Source: Micavibrio_A sp964539025 (GTDB lineage Bacteria; Pseudomonadota; Alphaproteobacteria; Micavibrionales; Micavibrionaceae). From it: a stretch of DNA of 64,000 nucleotides. The position numbers and the translations under genes were made by a program. Below are positions 34,050-42,938 of the stretch, in pieces (the stretch's first letter is position 1; the number at the start of each line of letters is the position of its first letter). Location: NCBI GenBank assembly GCA_964539025.1, contig CAZIFA010000010.1, positions 15,783 to 79,782 on the forward strand. Direction: 5' to 3'. The notes under the pieces were generated by a model. That model did no database searches and was not told the DNA's origin. It saw nothing but the letters and a program-made list of their open reading frames with translations.

Positions 34050-34475
34050 ATGAAAAAATTTGCACTTATCCTCGCAGGCGTTTCCGTTTTCGGCCTTACG
34101 GCATGTGTCTCACAAGAGCAAGCGGATGAAAAGATGGCCGCAGGCTGCAAGGCCGCCATTTCCGCGATGATCGCGCCCCGCACAATCAAGACCGTCAAAT
34201 CAAGTGCTGGCGAAGCCGAAAAAACTATGGGCAGCGTCTATCGCCGCGTGAAAGTTACGTATGTGGAAAATGACGATTTCGCCGAAAGCGAAAAACAGGG
34301 CTCCTGCCTGTTCTCCGAACAATGGGGCCTGTTCAAAAGTTCCCATGCCGCGCTGCTGGAACAGGTCGTTTATAATGACCAGTTGATCGGCAAAAAAGAC
34401 GGAACCATCCACGGCGATATGAATTCCTTCATGAAGCTCAATGAAAGCGTCGACGCCGCCATGGCACAGCAATAG
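34050..34475 (+). CDS. Small lipoprotein, unknown function
   Basis: A 141-aa exported protein with a good signal peptide and the lipobox LTAC. The mature part has three more cysteines counting AAGCKAA and QGSCLFS, and no known domain. It begins 21 bp after ilvN with a AAGGAC ribosome site, so it may be co-transcribed with ilvBN although nothing suggests a metabolic role. A hairpin at 34511-34537 lies between it and ilvC. Confidence 0.7.
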   Translation: MKKFALILAGVSVFGLTACVSQEQADEKMAAGCKAAISAMIAPRTIKTVKSSAGEAEKTMGSVYRRVKVTYVENDDFAESEKQGSCLFSEQWGLFKSSHAALLEQVVYNDQLIGKKDGTIHGDMNSFMKLNESVDAAMAQQ

Positions 34476-34510
34476 CCTGCAAAGCCTCATTTTTAACCCC
34501 GAAATACGCG

Positions 34511-34537
34511 TTAAAGGTTGATTTTATCAGCCTTTAA
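34511..34537 (+). terminator. Hairpin between lipoprotein gene and ilvC
   Basis: A 12-bp stem, TTAAAGGTTGAT with ATCAGCCTTTAA (one G-T pair), around a 3-base loop. No clear T run follows on the plus strand, so it may be a weak terminator or a processing site rather than a full stop. Confidence 0.5.
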
Positions 34538-34589
34538 TGCTTCTGTACGTGTGTTACAAAAACATCAAACTACATAAAGGATACTCGAT

Positions 34590-35672
34590 ATGGCCCGCTC
34601 CAACCTTGCTGAAAAGCCACAAGCGCAATCCGCTGGCACGCAATCCGGCAACATGCGCGTTTACTACGACAATGATTGCGATGTGAATCTGATCAAAAAC
34701 AAAAAAGTCGTAATCGTGGGTTACGGAAGCCAAGGCCACGCCCATGCGCTCAACCTGCGTGATTCAGGCTGCAAGGATGTGCGTATCGCGCTCCGCGCCG
34801 ATTCCTCGACAAACAAAAAAGCAAAAGAGGCAGGGTTCGAGACCATGACGCCTGCGGACGCCGCGAAATGGGCCGATGTCATCATGATGGCGACGCCTGA
34901 CGAGCTACAACGCGACATTTATTACGATTCACTTCACGACAATATGAAGCAAGGCGCGGCGATTGCGTTCGCCCACGGACTCAATGTTCACTTCAACCTG
35001 ATCGAACCACGCAAGGATCTTGACGTGTTCATGGTCGCCCCGAAAGGCCCCGGCCACACGGTACGCGGTGAATACGTCAAGGGCGGCGGCGTTCCCTGCC
35101 TGATCGCTGTACATCAGGATGCTTCGGGCGCCGCTAAGGATATTGGTCTGTCTTACGCTTCCGCTGCCGGCGGCGGTCGTTCCGGAATCATCGAAACATC
35201 GTTCCGCGAGGAATGCGAAACCGATCTGTTCGGCGAGCAAGCAGTTCTGTGTGGCGGTTTGTGCGCACTTATCAAAGCAGGCTATGAAACGCTGACCGAA
35301 GCGGGCTATGCGCCAGAGATGGCCTATTTTGAATGTCTGCACGAAGTTAAACTCATCGTCGATCTGATTTACGAAGGCGGCCTGGCCAACATGCGTTACT
35401 CGATTTCCAACACGGCGGAATTCGGCGACTATTCAACCGGCCCACGCATGGTAACGGCAGAAACCAAGGCAGAAATGAAACGCGTTCTGGATGATATTCA
35501 ATCGGGCCGTTTCACGCGCGACTGGATGCTGGAATGCAAAGCAGGCCAACCGAGTTTCAAAGCCACACGCCGTCTTGAATCCGAACACAGCATAGAAGAA
35601 GTGGGCCAGCGCCTGCGCGCCATGATGCCCTGGATTGGCAAGAACAAGCTGGTCGATAAAGCGAAAAACTGA
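34590..35672 (+). CDS. ilvC: Ketol-acid reductoisomerase
   Basis: Isomerises and reduces acetolactate with NADPH in Val/Leu/Ile synthesis. The 360-aa class I product has an N-terminal extension of about 25 residues, then VYYDNDCDVNLIKNK, the Rossmann motif VGYGSQGHAHALNLRDSG, and the knotted domain with ETDLFGEQAVLCGG (metal-binding glutamates) and NTAEFGDY. The start follows an AAGGATA ribosome site. It is downstream of ilvBN with a lipoprotein gene between, and ends at a clear terminator. Confidence 0.96.
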   Translation: MARSNLAEKPQAQSAGTQSGNMRVYYDNDCDVNLIKNKKVVIVGYGSQGHAHALNLRDSGCKDVRIALRADSSTNKKAKEAGFETMTPADAAKWADVIMMATPDELQRDIYYDSLHDNMKQGAAIAFAHGLNVHFNLIEPRKDLDVFMVAPKGPGHTVRGEYVKGGGVPCLIAVHQDASGAAKDIGLSYASAAGGGRSGIIETSFREECETDLFGEQAVLCGGLCALIKAGYETLTEAGYAPEMAYFECLHEVKLIVDLIYEGGLANMRYSISNTAEFGDYSTGPRMVTAETKAEMKRVLDDIQSGRFTRDWMLECKAGQPSFKATRRLESEHSIEEVGQRLRAMMPWIGKNKLVDKAKN

Positions 35673-35678
35673 TAAAAC

Positions 35679-35705
35679 AAAAAGGCCGGACAATCCGGCC
35701 TTTTT
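35679..35705. terminator. Bidirectional rho-independent terminator
   Basis: A 12-bp perfect stem (AAAAAGGCCGGA with TCCGGCCTTTTT) and a 3-base loop, with T runs in both directions. It separates ilvC from the convergent gene at 35723. Confidence 0.95.
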
Positions 35706-35722
35706 ATTATCCCCAGTACAAT

Positions 35723-36007
35723 TTATTCCGCCCTCGTTTCTTCTTTGATTTTTTCACGCACTTCATCACGCAGGGATTTCTTCTCTTCTTCCTTTACAGG
35801 CGGCGCAGGCACGTCAACCGGTTCACCCGTGATAGCATCCCGCGCCGTAGGCTGAACGGTCGTTTTGGTGGTTGTCGTGGTCGCGGTTGGCGTATCGGTC
35901 TTCTGTACCGTCGTGGTGGTGGATGTCGTCGCTGTGGCGCGAACATCGGTAAAAGCTGCGCTGAGCGCCAGCAAGCCAGCAACCATTAAAATTCCATATT
36001 TTTTCAC
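35723..36007 (-). CDS. Threonine-rich secreted protein, unknown
   Basis: A 94-aa protein with a signal peptide (KKYGILMVAGLLALSAAF) and a mature part dominated by threonine runs, then an acidic, lysine-rich helical tail. No family is recognised. I use the GTG at 36007, which has a GAGGTG ribosome site about 5 bp upstream; the in-frame ATG at 36019 overlaps that site. It is transcribed toward the terminator shared with ilvC. Confidence 0.55.
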   Translation of the reverse strand: MKKYGILMVAGLLALSAAFTDVRATATTSTTTTVQKTDTPTATTTTTKTTVQPTARDAITGEPVDVPAPPVKEEEKKSLRDEVREKIKEETRAE

Positions 36008-36153
36008 AGAACACCTCATAAATTAAGCAACGGCTCATTATAACATAGTTCCTTGCCTACCGTTAAGCAACTTGACGAAAGCCAATTATTGGCTAAAAAA
36101 ATTTTAACAGGAAGGAACTAGTTTCAATATGAAGTGGCAACCCAGGCAGCGCT

Positions 36154-36390
36154 TTAGGAGCGGGAATATATCAGCTTCAAAAAGGCCCGAAAATCTTCCA
36201 GATAACTGCTGACCCTTCGGGCTTTATCCAGCCTCTGCCGTGCCTCCGCGCTGAACTGCACAACATCGGACCGATCCTTGATGGGCGTGGCGGTCATGCC
36301 CTGGCGGGCGACTGCTTCCTTTGCCCGCTTTTGGGCCAGAAGCACCATGCCACCCAACATGAGGGGTTTATTTGTATTAACTTCAGCCAC
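36154..36390 (-). CDS. Small hypothetical protein with a SAEARQRL motif
   Basis: A 78-aa cytoplasmic protein with no signal peptide. The segment SDVVQFSAEARQRLDKA resembles the C-terminal helices of FlgM-type anti-sigma factors and flagellar accessory proteins, but the resemblance is short and I would not name it. It lies near a lone flagellar-rod-like gene at 37976. The gap downstream (36020-36153) holds only a small hairpin and a 9-bp inverted repeat. Confidence 0.45.
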   Translation of the reverse strand: MAEVNTNKPLMLGGMVLLAQKRAKEAVARQGMTATPIKDRSDVVQFSAEARQRLDKARRVSSYLEDFRAFLKLIYSRS

Positions 36391-36499
36391 GTCCTTATTA
36401 TATCAGAATGAAGATTAACAAGACGGCAAAAAATGATATCTTTTAGCAGGTCTGTCATATAGAAGAGCCCTAGATTTCAATCGTTTCCCACGGATCAGC

Positions 36500-37429
36500 A
36501 TGGCAAATACGACAGCAGCGCAGGACTTAAGCCCCGACAACCCCATTTTAGGTATGTCGGCAGCCATCGGGGCATTTTTTCTCTTTGCTGTCATGAATGT
36601 ATTTGCCAAGCTACTTTCCGAAAATCATCATGTATTCGAGATTGCTTTTCTACGGAATATTATCGCCGTGGTCCCTATGCTGATCTGGATTTATGCGATG
36701 AATCGACGCGATGTTCTCGTGATAAAATCCAGTCCGCGAACCGTCGTCTTACGTTCTGTTGTTGGAACAGTCAGTCTGGCTATGACATTCGGGGCATACT
36801 CGCTGATGCCCATGGCAGACGCCACCGCGTTCCTGTTCACATCGTCCTTGCTCATCCCCGCTTTTTGCTTTTTCTTTTTGAAAGAGCATGTTGGCATTTA
36901 CCGCTGGTCGGCCATTATCGTAGGGTTTCTTGGCGTATGCGTGATGTTGCAACCTTCGGGAAACGTTAATCTACTCGGTGCGGGAGTAGCGTTGACCGCA
37001 GCCGTCATGCACGCTTCACTGCAAACAATATTGCGTTCACTGGGCAAAACCGAAAGCCCCGAAACCATAACATTCTATTTCGTGTTTATCGGAACGTTCG
37101 TAGCACTCATACCCATGCCTATGGTTTTCACCATGCCTACATGGCATGAAGTACCTTACATCATAGGGCTCGGCGTCACAGGACTTGTCGCACAGTTCCT
37201 GCTCTCGATTGCTTATAGAAACGCCAAGGCATCAATCGTTACCGTCTTTAATTTTTCTGGAATTATCTGGGCTACGGCATTCGGATGGATGGTTTGGGAA
37301 GATTGGCCAACACACGCTATCTTAACAGGCGGTGCCATCGTCATAGCTTCTAACGTCTTTATCGTATATCGGGAACAAAAGCTCGCCAAACAAGCCAAGG
37401 CCGAAGTACAAAAAGCCGACGGGCTTTAA
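36500..37429 (+). CDS. EamA/DMT-family inner-membrane transporter
   Basis: A 309-aa exporter-like membrane protein with two EamA repeats and about ten helices. The first repeat begins GMSAAIGAFFLFAVMNVFAK and the second near LGAGVALTAAVMHASLQT. The C-terminus is an alanine/lysine-rich cytoplasmic tail. The pattern resembles YdcZ/RhaT-like riboflavin or amino-acid exporters only in outline; the substrate is unknown. It is not closely related in sequence to the other EamA protein in this window. Confidence 0.85.
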   Translation: MANTTAAQDLSPDNPILGMSAAIGAFFLFAVMNVFAKLLSENHHVFEIAFLRNIIAVVPMLIWIYAMNRRDVLVIKSSPRTVVLRSVVGTVSLAMTFGAYSLMPMADATAFLFTSSLLIPAFCFFFLKEHVGIYRWSAIIVGFLGVCVMLQPSGNVNLLGAGVALTAAVMHASLQTILRSLGKTESPETITFYFVFIGTFVALIPMPMVFTMPTWHEVPYIIGLGVTGLVAQFLLSIAYRNAKASIVTVFNFSGIIWATAFGWMVWEDWPTHAILTGGAIVIASNVFIVYREQKLAKQAKAEVQKADGL

Positions 37430-37435
37430 GAACAA

Positions 37436-37915
37436 CTATTCGAGCTGCAAACCTTCTTTGGTAAACAAACCGATCTCGCGTTTAGTGTTCCAGTCCTTCA
37501 AAACAATAACAGGGTGTGTGCCGCGCTCTGTGATGCCATAGACAGCATCCAGCGTCGTGACCACGCGACGTTTATCGAGACCACCAAGACGATAGAATTG
37601 CGGACCCACAATCAGGACCGGAACATCGTTGTCGGATGTCTGCTTACGCAGGATATCGGTTTTAAAAAAGTCGTCGATGAGTATAAAATTGTCTTCGTTC
37701 TGGGACAACCAGTCCTGCACATACCAGTCTTCGGCGGCCCATTGTTGGCTCTGAGCCTGTTTTCCGTTTTCGACATAGGGATTGAATTTCTTATAGGAAG
37801 TCCAGTCCCAATGGCCCGGCCACCATCCAAATTCCCAGGCTTTACGCTCAGCCATGGCCGGCTGGGCCAACACCAATCCCAAAATACCGATACAGATCAA
37901 AAGCTTGGTTTTCAT
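37436..37915 (-). CDS. Periplasmic or secreted protein, unknown
   Basis: A 159-aa protein with a clear signal peptide ending AQPAMA. The mature part begins with tryptophan-rich motifs (WEFGWWPGHWDW) and has a beta-rich C-terminal half (VPVLIVGPQFYRLGGLD, THPVIVLKDWN). It does not match a family I know. The ATG at 37915 matches the signal peptide; the in-frame start at 37945 is less likely. It meets the EamA gene tail-to-tail with a 6-bp gap. Confidence 0.65.
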   Translation of the reverse strand: MKTKLLICIGILGLVLAQPAMAERKAWEFGWWPGHWDWTSYKKFNPYVENGKQAQSQQWAAEDWYVQDWLSQNEDNFILIDDFFKTDILRKQTSDNDVPVLIVGPQFYRLGGLDKRRVVTTLDAVYGITERGTHPVIVLKDWNTKREIGLFTKEGLQLE

Positions 37916-37975
37916 GCCGTTATCCCGTAAACAAAACCTAAACAAGTTTTAACCCATCCATGGTATCTTATAAAG

Positions 37976-38377
37976 ATGATTGGCGCCATATCCACCGCTT
38001 TGACGGGTTTGTTTGCGTCCTCCAAACGCGTGGAGGCGAGTGCGAGCAATATCGCCAATATATCCAGTGCGGGATCGCTCGATCCCTCCAGCCCAAACCA
38101 ACCCTATGAAGCGCTGACCACCGTTCAGAGCGCCAACGAAACCGGCGGCGTTACCGCCACGAACATCCCCAAACAGCCGGGATTCGTAACCGCTTACGCC
38201 CCCGATTCGCCGTTCGCCAATGAAGAAGGCATGGTTGGTGTTCCGAACAGCGATATGACTGAAGATATTATGAATCTTAAGATAGCAGAAATCGCCTATA
38301 AGGCCAGTCTCGCGACCATAAGGACCGCAAGCGAAATGTCCGACGAATTGCTCAACACGTTCGACGAGCGCGTTTAA
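37976..38377 (+). CDS. Flagellar basal-body rod FlgC-like protein
   Basis: A 133-aa protein with the ends of a flagellar rod protein. The N-terminus LTGLFASSKRVEASASNIANISS matches the Flg_bb_rod motif and the C-terminus IMNLKIAEIAYKASLATIRTASEM matches the C-terminal coil. FlgC proteins are about 135-140 aa, so the length is right. No other flagellar gene is next to it. It could be a working rod protein encoded away from the main flagellar genes or a paralogue with another role. Confidence 0.7.
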   Translation: MIGAISTALTGLFASSKRVEASASNIANISSAGSLDPSSPNQPYEALTTVQSANETGGVTATNIPKQPGFVTAYAPDSPFANEEGMVGVPNSDMTEDIMNLKIAEIAYKASLATIRTASEMSDELLNTFDERV

Positions 38378-38429
38378 TCCGCCTATCTTTGACTTGCCAA
38401 GACCTGCGTTTTTCTATTTATAGACGCGG

Positions 38430-39980
38430 ATGGTCCAGATCCGTCTTGAAAAATTAGGGTTTTCCTTTACCGAGCCTTTGTTCTCCGACATCACAATTAC
38501 GATTTCGGAAGAGCATCGTGTCGGCATCGTCGGCAATAACGGATCGGGCAAATCCACATTGCTCAAATGCATCTCCGGCGATCTGGAACCGACCGAAGGC
38601 ATCATTCGCAAACCCAAAGATTTAAAATTTGGCATGATAGAGCAGGACGTACCCGCACGACTCCAAGATAAAACAATGTACGACGTGATCGCCGAAGCCA
38701 TTCCGGTCGAAGAGCGTGATTACAACACTTGGAAAGTGGATGTCGCACTCGATACATTCAAAGCGCCCACAGAAATTCATCAAAAGCCAATTAGGGAACT
38801 TAGCGGCGGCTGGCAACGGCTTGCCCTGATCGCGCGCACATGGATGGGTGAGCCAGATGCATTGCTGCTCGACGAGCCAACAAACCATCTTGATCTTGAA
38901 AAGATCGTTCTGATGGAGCAATGGCTCAATGAACAGGTACAGGGTATTCCAATATTATGTATTAGCCACGACCGGTCTTTCCTCGATAATTGTACAAACA
39001 CAACTTTGTTCGTGCGGCCAATGCGTTCGACTTATTACAATCATCCTTTTACGCGGGCGCGGGAACTTATGGATCAGGACGAACGCGCTTTTATGGCTCA
39101 ACGCGAAAAAGAATTAAAAGAGGTCGAACGGCTTGAAAAAAGCGCACATGAGTTAAAACAGACCGGCGCAAATTTCCACAGTGATTCCGCCTCAAAAAAA
39201 TCGGCGCAGATTCGCAAAAAGGCTGAAGATATGCGATCTCAGGTCGCCGAAACCTATGTCGATATCCGCCGCGATATTAAACTGCCCAATTCCGGCACGC
39301 ATGCCAAAACACTGGTTGAGATCAAGAACCTGCAAATCAACACGCCGGATGGGCGGGAATTGTTCCATATCGACCGGTTGGAAATCGCGCAAGGGCAAAG
39401 AATCGTTCTTCTGGGTGAGAACGGCATGGGCAAATCCACACTGGTAAAGAAAATCCATCGAGCGTTCAGCGATATAGAAAATTCCAGGAATGACGGCATT
39501 TTTATCACGCCAACTGCCAAGCTTGGTTATATCGATCAGCTTTTATCATCGATGCCCGCCAACAAGACAGTAGAGGATTATATTGCCGGTGAATTCACCA
39601 TGGCGCGGCAGGATGTTATTACAAAACTGATCGAAAGCGGATTTCCATTCCATCGGCAGGATAAGAAAATCGGCGTTCTGAGCGGCGGTGAACGCTCGCG
39701 GCTTTATCTTCTGGTGCTCAGACTGATGCAACCGAATTTCTATATCATGGACGAACCAACCAACCATCTGGATATCAGCGGGCAGGAGCAACTCGAAGCC
39801 GAGATCATGAAGAACGGCGCGAGTTGCGTGCTCGTCTCGCACGACAGATCGTTCGTTTCAAATCTGGGAACGAAGTTTCTGGTGATTCATCGTAAAAAAC
39901 TGATTGAAATCAGCGACCCGCAGATTTTCTATGATCACATGACCAAGGGAACACCCCTGCCTGTTTTCTCAAAGCGTTAG
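38430..39980 (+). CDS. ABC-F family ATPase (ribosome-associated type)
   Basis: A 516-aa protein with two ATPase domains joined by a charged linker and no membrane helices. Both Walker A motifs (GNNGSGKST and GENGMGKST), two signatures (ELSGGWQRLALIA and LSGGERSRLYLL) and two Walker B regions (LLLDEPTNHLD, YIMDEPTNHLD) are intact. The P-site tRNA interaction motif region lies in the linker near residues 200-260. ABC-F proteins act at the ribosome to aid stalled or difficult translation. Which subfamily this is cannot be decided by eye. Confidence 0.92.
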   Translation: MVQIRLEKLGFSFTEPLFSDITITISEEHRVGIVGNNGSGKSTLLKCISGDLEPTEGIIRKPKDLKFGMIEQDVPARLQDKTMYDVIAEAIPVEERDYNTWKVDVALDTFKAPTEIHQKPIRELSGGWQRLALIARTWMGEPDALLLDEPTNHLDLEKIVLMEQWLNEQVQGIPILCISHDRSFLDNCTNTTLFVRPMRSTYYNHPFTRARELMDQDERAFMAQREKELKEVERLEKSAHELKQTGANFHSDSASKKSAQIRKKAEDMRSQVAETYVDIRRDIKLPNSGTHAKTLVEIKNLQINTPDGRELFHIDRLEIAQGQRIVLLGENGMGKSTLVKKIHRAFSDIENSRNDGIFITPTAKLGYIDQLLSSMPANKTVEDYIAGEFTMARQDVITKLIESGFPFHRQDKKIGVLSGGERSRLYLLVLRLMQPNFYIMDEPTNHLDISGQEQLEAEIMKNGASCVLVSHDRSFVSNLGTKFLVIHRKKLIEISDPQIFYDHMTKGTPLPVFSKR

Positions 39981-40041
39981 AAGCGGAGGAACTTTCCGGC
40001 AAGCGCCACGTTTACGGAGCAATAGATTTAAGGAGGTTCAC

Positions 40042-40146
40042 ATGCAAGATAACATCCTGACCAAGGGTGATAACGCCACACCGACCATGCGGCATGTCGA
40101 TATAATCCTGAACCGTTCCCGTCTGATCTGGGCGCGGGAGAGATAG
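40042..40146 (+). CDS. Small ORF with a strong ribosome site
   Basis: A 34-codon ORF with AAGGAGG 6 bp before its ATG, the best Shine-Dalgarno sequence in the window. The peptide begins MQDNILTKGDNATPT, is mostly hydrophilic and ends with a basic stretch (RSRLIWARER). No family is known. It follows the ABC-F gene and meets the large membrane protein gene tail-to-tail. It could be a true micro-protein or a remnant. Confidence 0.4.
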   Translation: MQDNILTKGDNATPTMRHVDIILNRSRLIWARER

Positions 40147-40162
40147 GATTACAGGCAGTTTC

Positions 40163-41953
40163 TTATCTGGGTGAGGCGAAAATCAAACCGGCGCGTGGAA
40201 TAAGAACTTCTTGTCCATTCGCAAACGGCGATGGCCCTTCCCCTGTACATACCAAGCTGGGTCCGCCTTTATCAAACATGTTCAGAATGCAATCCATTCC
40301 TTTTACACTTGGTACTGCTTTAGGCACAGCAGACGGTATAACAGGCGCAGGCGTAGGAGCAATACGCGAAGCCACGGCTGGTTGTGGCGATTGAATCACA
40401 GTCTGAGGCGTTGCAGGAGCAGTAAAGGCCTGAGTTGCCGCCAGAGCAGGACGAATCACTGCGGGCGCATTCTTGGGTACAGAAGCCTGCTGAACGACAG
40501 AGGGTTGCATCGCGGCGGGCGTCTGCCCAGTCCACGCATTCACGAACTTACGGGCGGCGGCGCTCTTGTCTGCAATCGCGCGCATTTCGGCAAGACCAGC
40601 TTCGCGATCAGCGGCAAATCCGAGCTGCCCATGATATTTAGCCCAAGCCCTATCAACTTTTGCCCCTGTGTTGCCCTCATTGGCAGCCTCGGTGATAAGA
40701 TCCCCAGCTAGGATTGAGTCTTTTTCCCGAAGGGCAATGGCAAGGTCTTTCTTTGCCTGCGCTCTAATATCTTCTGCTACATCACCATCGAGAGCGACAG
40801 TCAGTCTTTGCTGTATATACGGCGAAACATTCTTCTGGCCTTTCAGAATTTCGGCCGCACGCTCGAGAGGCGAAGGCGTGGGAAGAATGACAGACGTATT
40901 TTCTGCAACGGGCGGAGCAACGACATCTTCAAGTTTTGCCAACGGAAGAATTTCAACGCCGCGCGGTTCGAATAACAAATCCATAGGAGGCACAACGGCC
41001 TCAAGATTTTTCAACGGGGCAATCTCAATCTTTGCAGGCTCATAGATTTCGGGTGTTCCGAGCGCGTCTTCCAGCATCGCAAATTTCGGCAGCTCTGGTG
41101 CATCAGGCAATAACAGGACTGGCATCTTCGCGAATTCAGTCATCGAAACTTCTGTTGATGGAACTTCGATGTGTGGCAACGCAGATTCAAGAGCAGGTAT
41201 AACGGGCATATCTGGTTTAGCAGGCAGTGAAAGCGCCAGCGCCTGATCCACATCTATAGGAGTAGCAACAGGCGCAGGCGTGGAAGATCCGAGTGTATCC
41301 CATAGCGTGGTAAATACTGCACCGACAGGCGCTACGTAAGGTGCAAGCGATTTGGCAACATAATTAAGCGCTCCGGTGATTTGGTCGCTGAGTGCATAGG
41401 CAACAGAGCCACCCAGGCCGCCGAACAAACTCTGCACTCCAACGGCTTTCAGGTTTTTCATCGTCCATAATTTTTCGGTCTCTTCGCCTTTGTATTTGGC
41501 ACGCAAGTGATTGTACACAATTTTGGCAGAGGCGCTGAGCGCACCAGCTGCAACAGCAGAGACAATAATACCCGCCGTCGCAGGGAAAGATACAGTGCCA
41601 AGCGCGGTAACGCAGCCAGCTTTCACGCCGATAGACACACCCGCACCAATGGCAACGTTAATCCCCGCCTGCATGGTGAATTGCTTTTTAATATTATCGG
41701 CTGTGAATTGTTGTTTAAAACCATCCAGTGTTTGTCGGCTGACCTTTTTAAGATTGTCGACCGTTAGCTGATTGAATAATTTTGTAAGGAACCCTTTCTT
41801 TATATTGTCGTTACTAGCGCTAGGGATGTTCGGATCGTGAGAAACCTGACCCACTGAATCTATAGGCAGGCGCTTCGCAACCGGGGCTTCAGGCCTTAAG
41901 GCAACGACTTTGTCGTCCATGGTGTCAAGATCAACGGCCAAAACGTCATTCAT
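40163..41953 (-). CDS. Large proline-rich membrane protein, unknown
   Basis: A 596-aa protein that matches no family I can name. The N-terminal 85 residues are hydrophilic with two IKK-containing repeats (NIKKGFLTKLF, NIKKQFT). Residues 95-155 hold two or three Ala/Gly-rich hydrophobic segments (AGINVAIGAGVSIGVKAG; AGIIVSAVAAGALSASAK). The middle, about 210-350, is Pro/Leu-rich with imperfect repeats such as LLLPDAPELPKFAMLEDALG. A Sel1/TPR-like helical part follows (EILKGQKNVSPYIQQRL...), then a Pro/Ala-rich linker and a small C-terminal domain with two cysteines. It lies 2 kb from dotM and dotL, so a link to that system is possible. Confidence 0.55.
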   Translation of the reverse strand: MNDVLAVDLDTMDDKVVALRPEAPVAKRLPIDSVGQVSHDPNIPSASNDNIKKGFLTKLFNQLTVDNLKKVSRQTLDGFKQQFTADNIKKQFTMQAGINVAIGAGVSIGVKAGCVTALGTVSFPATAGIIVSAVAAGALSASAKIVYNHLRAKYKGEETEKLWTMKNLKAVGVQSLFGGLGGSVAYALSDQITGALNYVAKSLAPYVAPVGAVFTTLWDTLGSSTPAPVATPIDVDQALALSLPAKPDMPVIPALESALPHIEVPSTEVSMTEFAKMPVLLLPDAPELPKFAMLEDALGTPEIYEPAKIEIAPLKNLEAVVPPMDLLFEPRGVEILPLAKLEDVVAPPVAENTSVILPTPSPLERAAEILKGQKNVSPYIQQRLTVALDGDVAEDIRAQAKKDLAIALREKDSILAGDLITEAANEGNTGAKVDRAWAKYHGQLGFAADREAGLAEMRAIADKSAAARKFVNAWTGQTPAAMQPSVVQQASVPKNAPAVIRPALAATQAFTAPATPQTVIQSPQPAVASRIAPTPAPVIPSAVPKAVPSVKGMDCILNMFDKGGPSLVCTGEGPSPFANGQEVLIPRAGLIFASPR

Positions 41954-42141
41954 GATAAGTACCTCTATTGCCTGTGTTTTCCATCGGGTCGCTAAAAAGA
42001 ACCGATACTACGTAAAATTTCTCTTGCCTTGCTGGTGTGAAGTGTATATATGAAAATCCGCAGCGTAGGCAAGCAAATTTATACATAACGCTTTAAGACG
42101 CAAATTAACCATATACACAGTTTCAAACCCGGAGAATGTTA

Positions 42142-42927
42142 ATGAGTGCTAAACAAAAAATCACCCAGCTTTTGAGCGCCTTCGCCGCCGTTGTCATGGG
42201 CGCGTCTGCGAACGCACAGCTGAGAGACCCAGTTCCTCAAACGCCATCGCCTTCGGGAACAACAACTGCAACGGCGGCTGCAAACAGCAATGTTAATGTG
42301 CAGCAAAAAACAGGCGATAGCACATTTTACGGCGGCCTAGCTGTTGGTGTATCCAGTGCATTTTGCTCAATCACCATAGGTATAGGCGCCCAGGGCGCGG
42401 CATTGGTTCTAGGCATTCCTATGGGAGATTGCCGCGCTGAACTTACAGCTACCCAAGCTTATATCAATGCTATCAATGCCAAAAATGAAACTGCAGCGGG
42501 TATTGCCCTGAACGTCCTCCAGACGGCAAGCCCAATTTGGGCAGCCGGAATAACGCTTTCACTGAACCATATTCTTAAATCGCAGTGTATCGTCGATCCG
42601 GGTCCGGCTGCAGGCTTAGCGATGACAAAAGTGCTGACTTTTGAAGACTGTTTCAAAATAAATGCATTTAATGCTATACATAGAACACCTTCCGTCACCG
42701 TAACGCCGCCACCAATCCAACCACCTGCGGGCGTCAAATTTACTGCTGCTGGTACAAAAACACCTTGCACAACATGCAAGCCCGTGCAGAACAACAACCA
42801 AAAAATTGAACAAAATATCCAAATCACAGGTACCGTGAATATCCTCGATAAGGATGGCAAATTTGTTGGATCGTTCGAAGTGCCTCCTAAAAAAGAAGGC
42901 ACACCTGCACTACCAGCACCTCAATAG
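42142..42927 (+). CDS. Secreted protein with paired cysteines, unknown
   Basis: A 261-aa protein with a signal peptide ending ANAQ. A hydrophobic Gly/Ala-rich stretch (YGGLAVGVSSAFCSITIGIGA) follows and six cysteines are spread through the mature part, with a CTTC motif near residue 215. The tail is rich in Asn and Pro. No family is recognised. The ATG at 42142 has GGAG 7 bp upstream, better spaced than the ATG at 42136. The next gene starts 11 bp downstream and also encodes an exported cysteine-rich protein. Confidence 0.6.
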   Translation: MSAKQKITQLLSAFAAVVMGASANAQLRDPVPQTPSPSGTTTATAAANSNVNVQQKTGDSTFYGGLAVGVSSAFCSITIGIGAQGAALVLGIPMGDCRAELTATQAYINAINAKNETAAGIALNVLQTASPIWAAGITLSLNHILKSQCIVDPGPAAGLAMTKVLTFEDCFKINAFNAIHRTPSVTVTPPPIQPPAGVKFTAAGTKTPCTTCKPVQNNNQKIEQNIQITGTVNILDKDGKFVGSFEVPPKKEGTPALPAPQ

Positions 42928-42938
42928 GGGAAAAATCG

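Noticed and set aside
36046..36120. 9-bp inverted repeat TAGTTCCTT/AAGGAACTA around a small hairpin
   Set aside because: The arms are short, there is no target duplication or gene, and no second copy was seen in the window.
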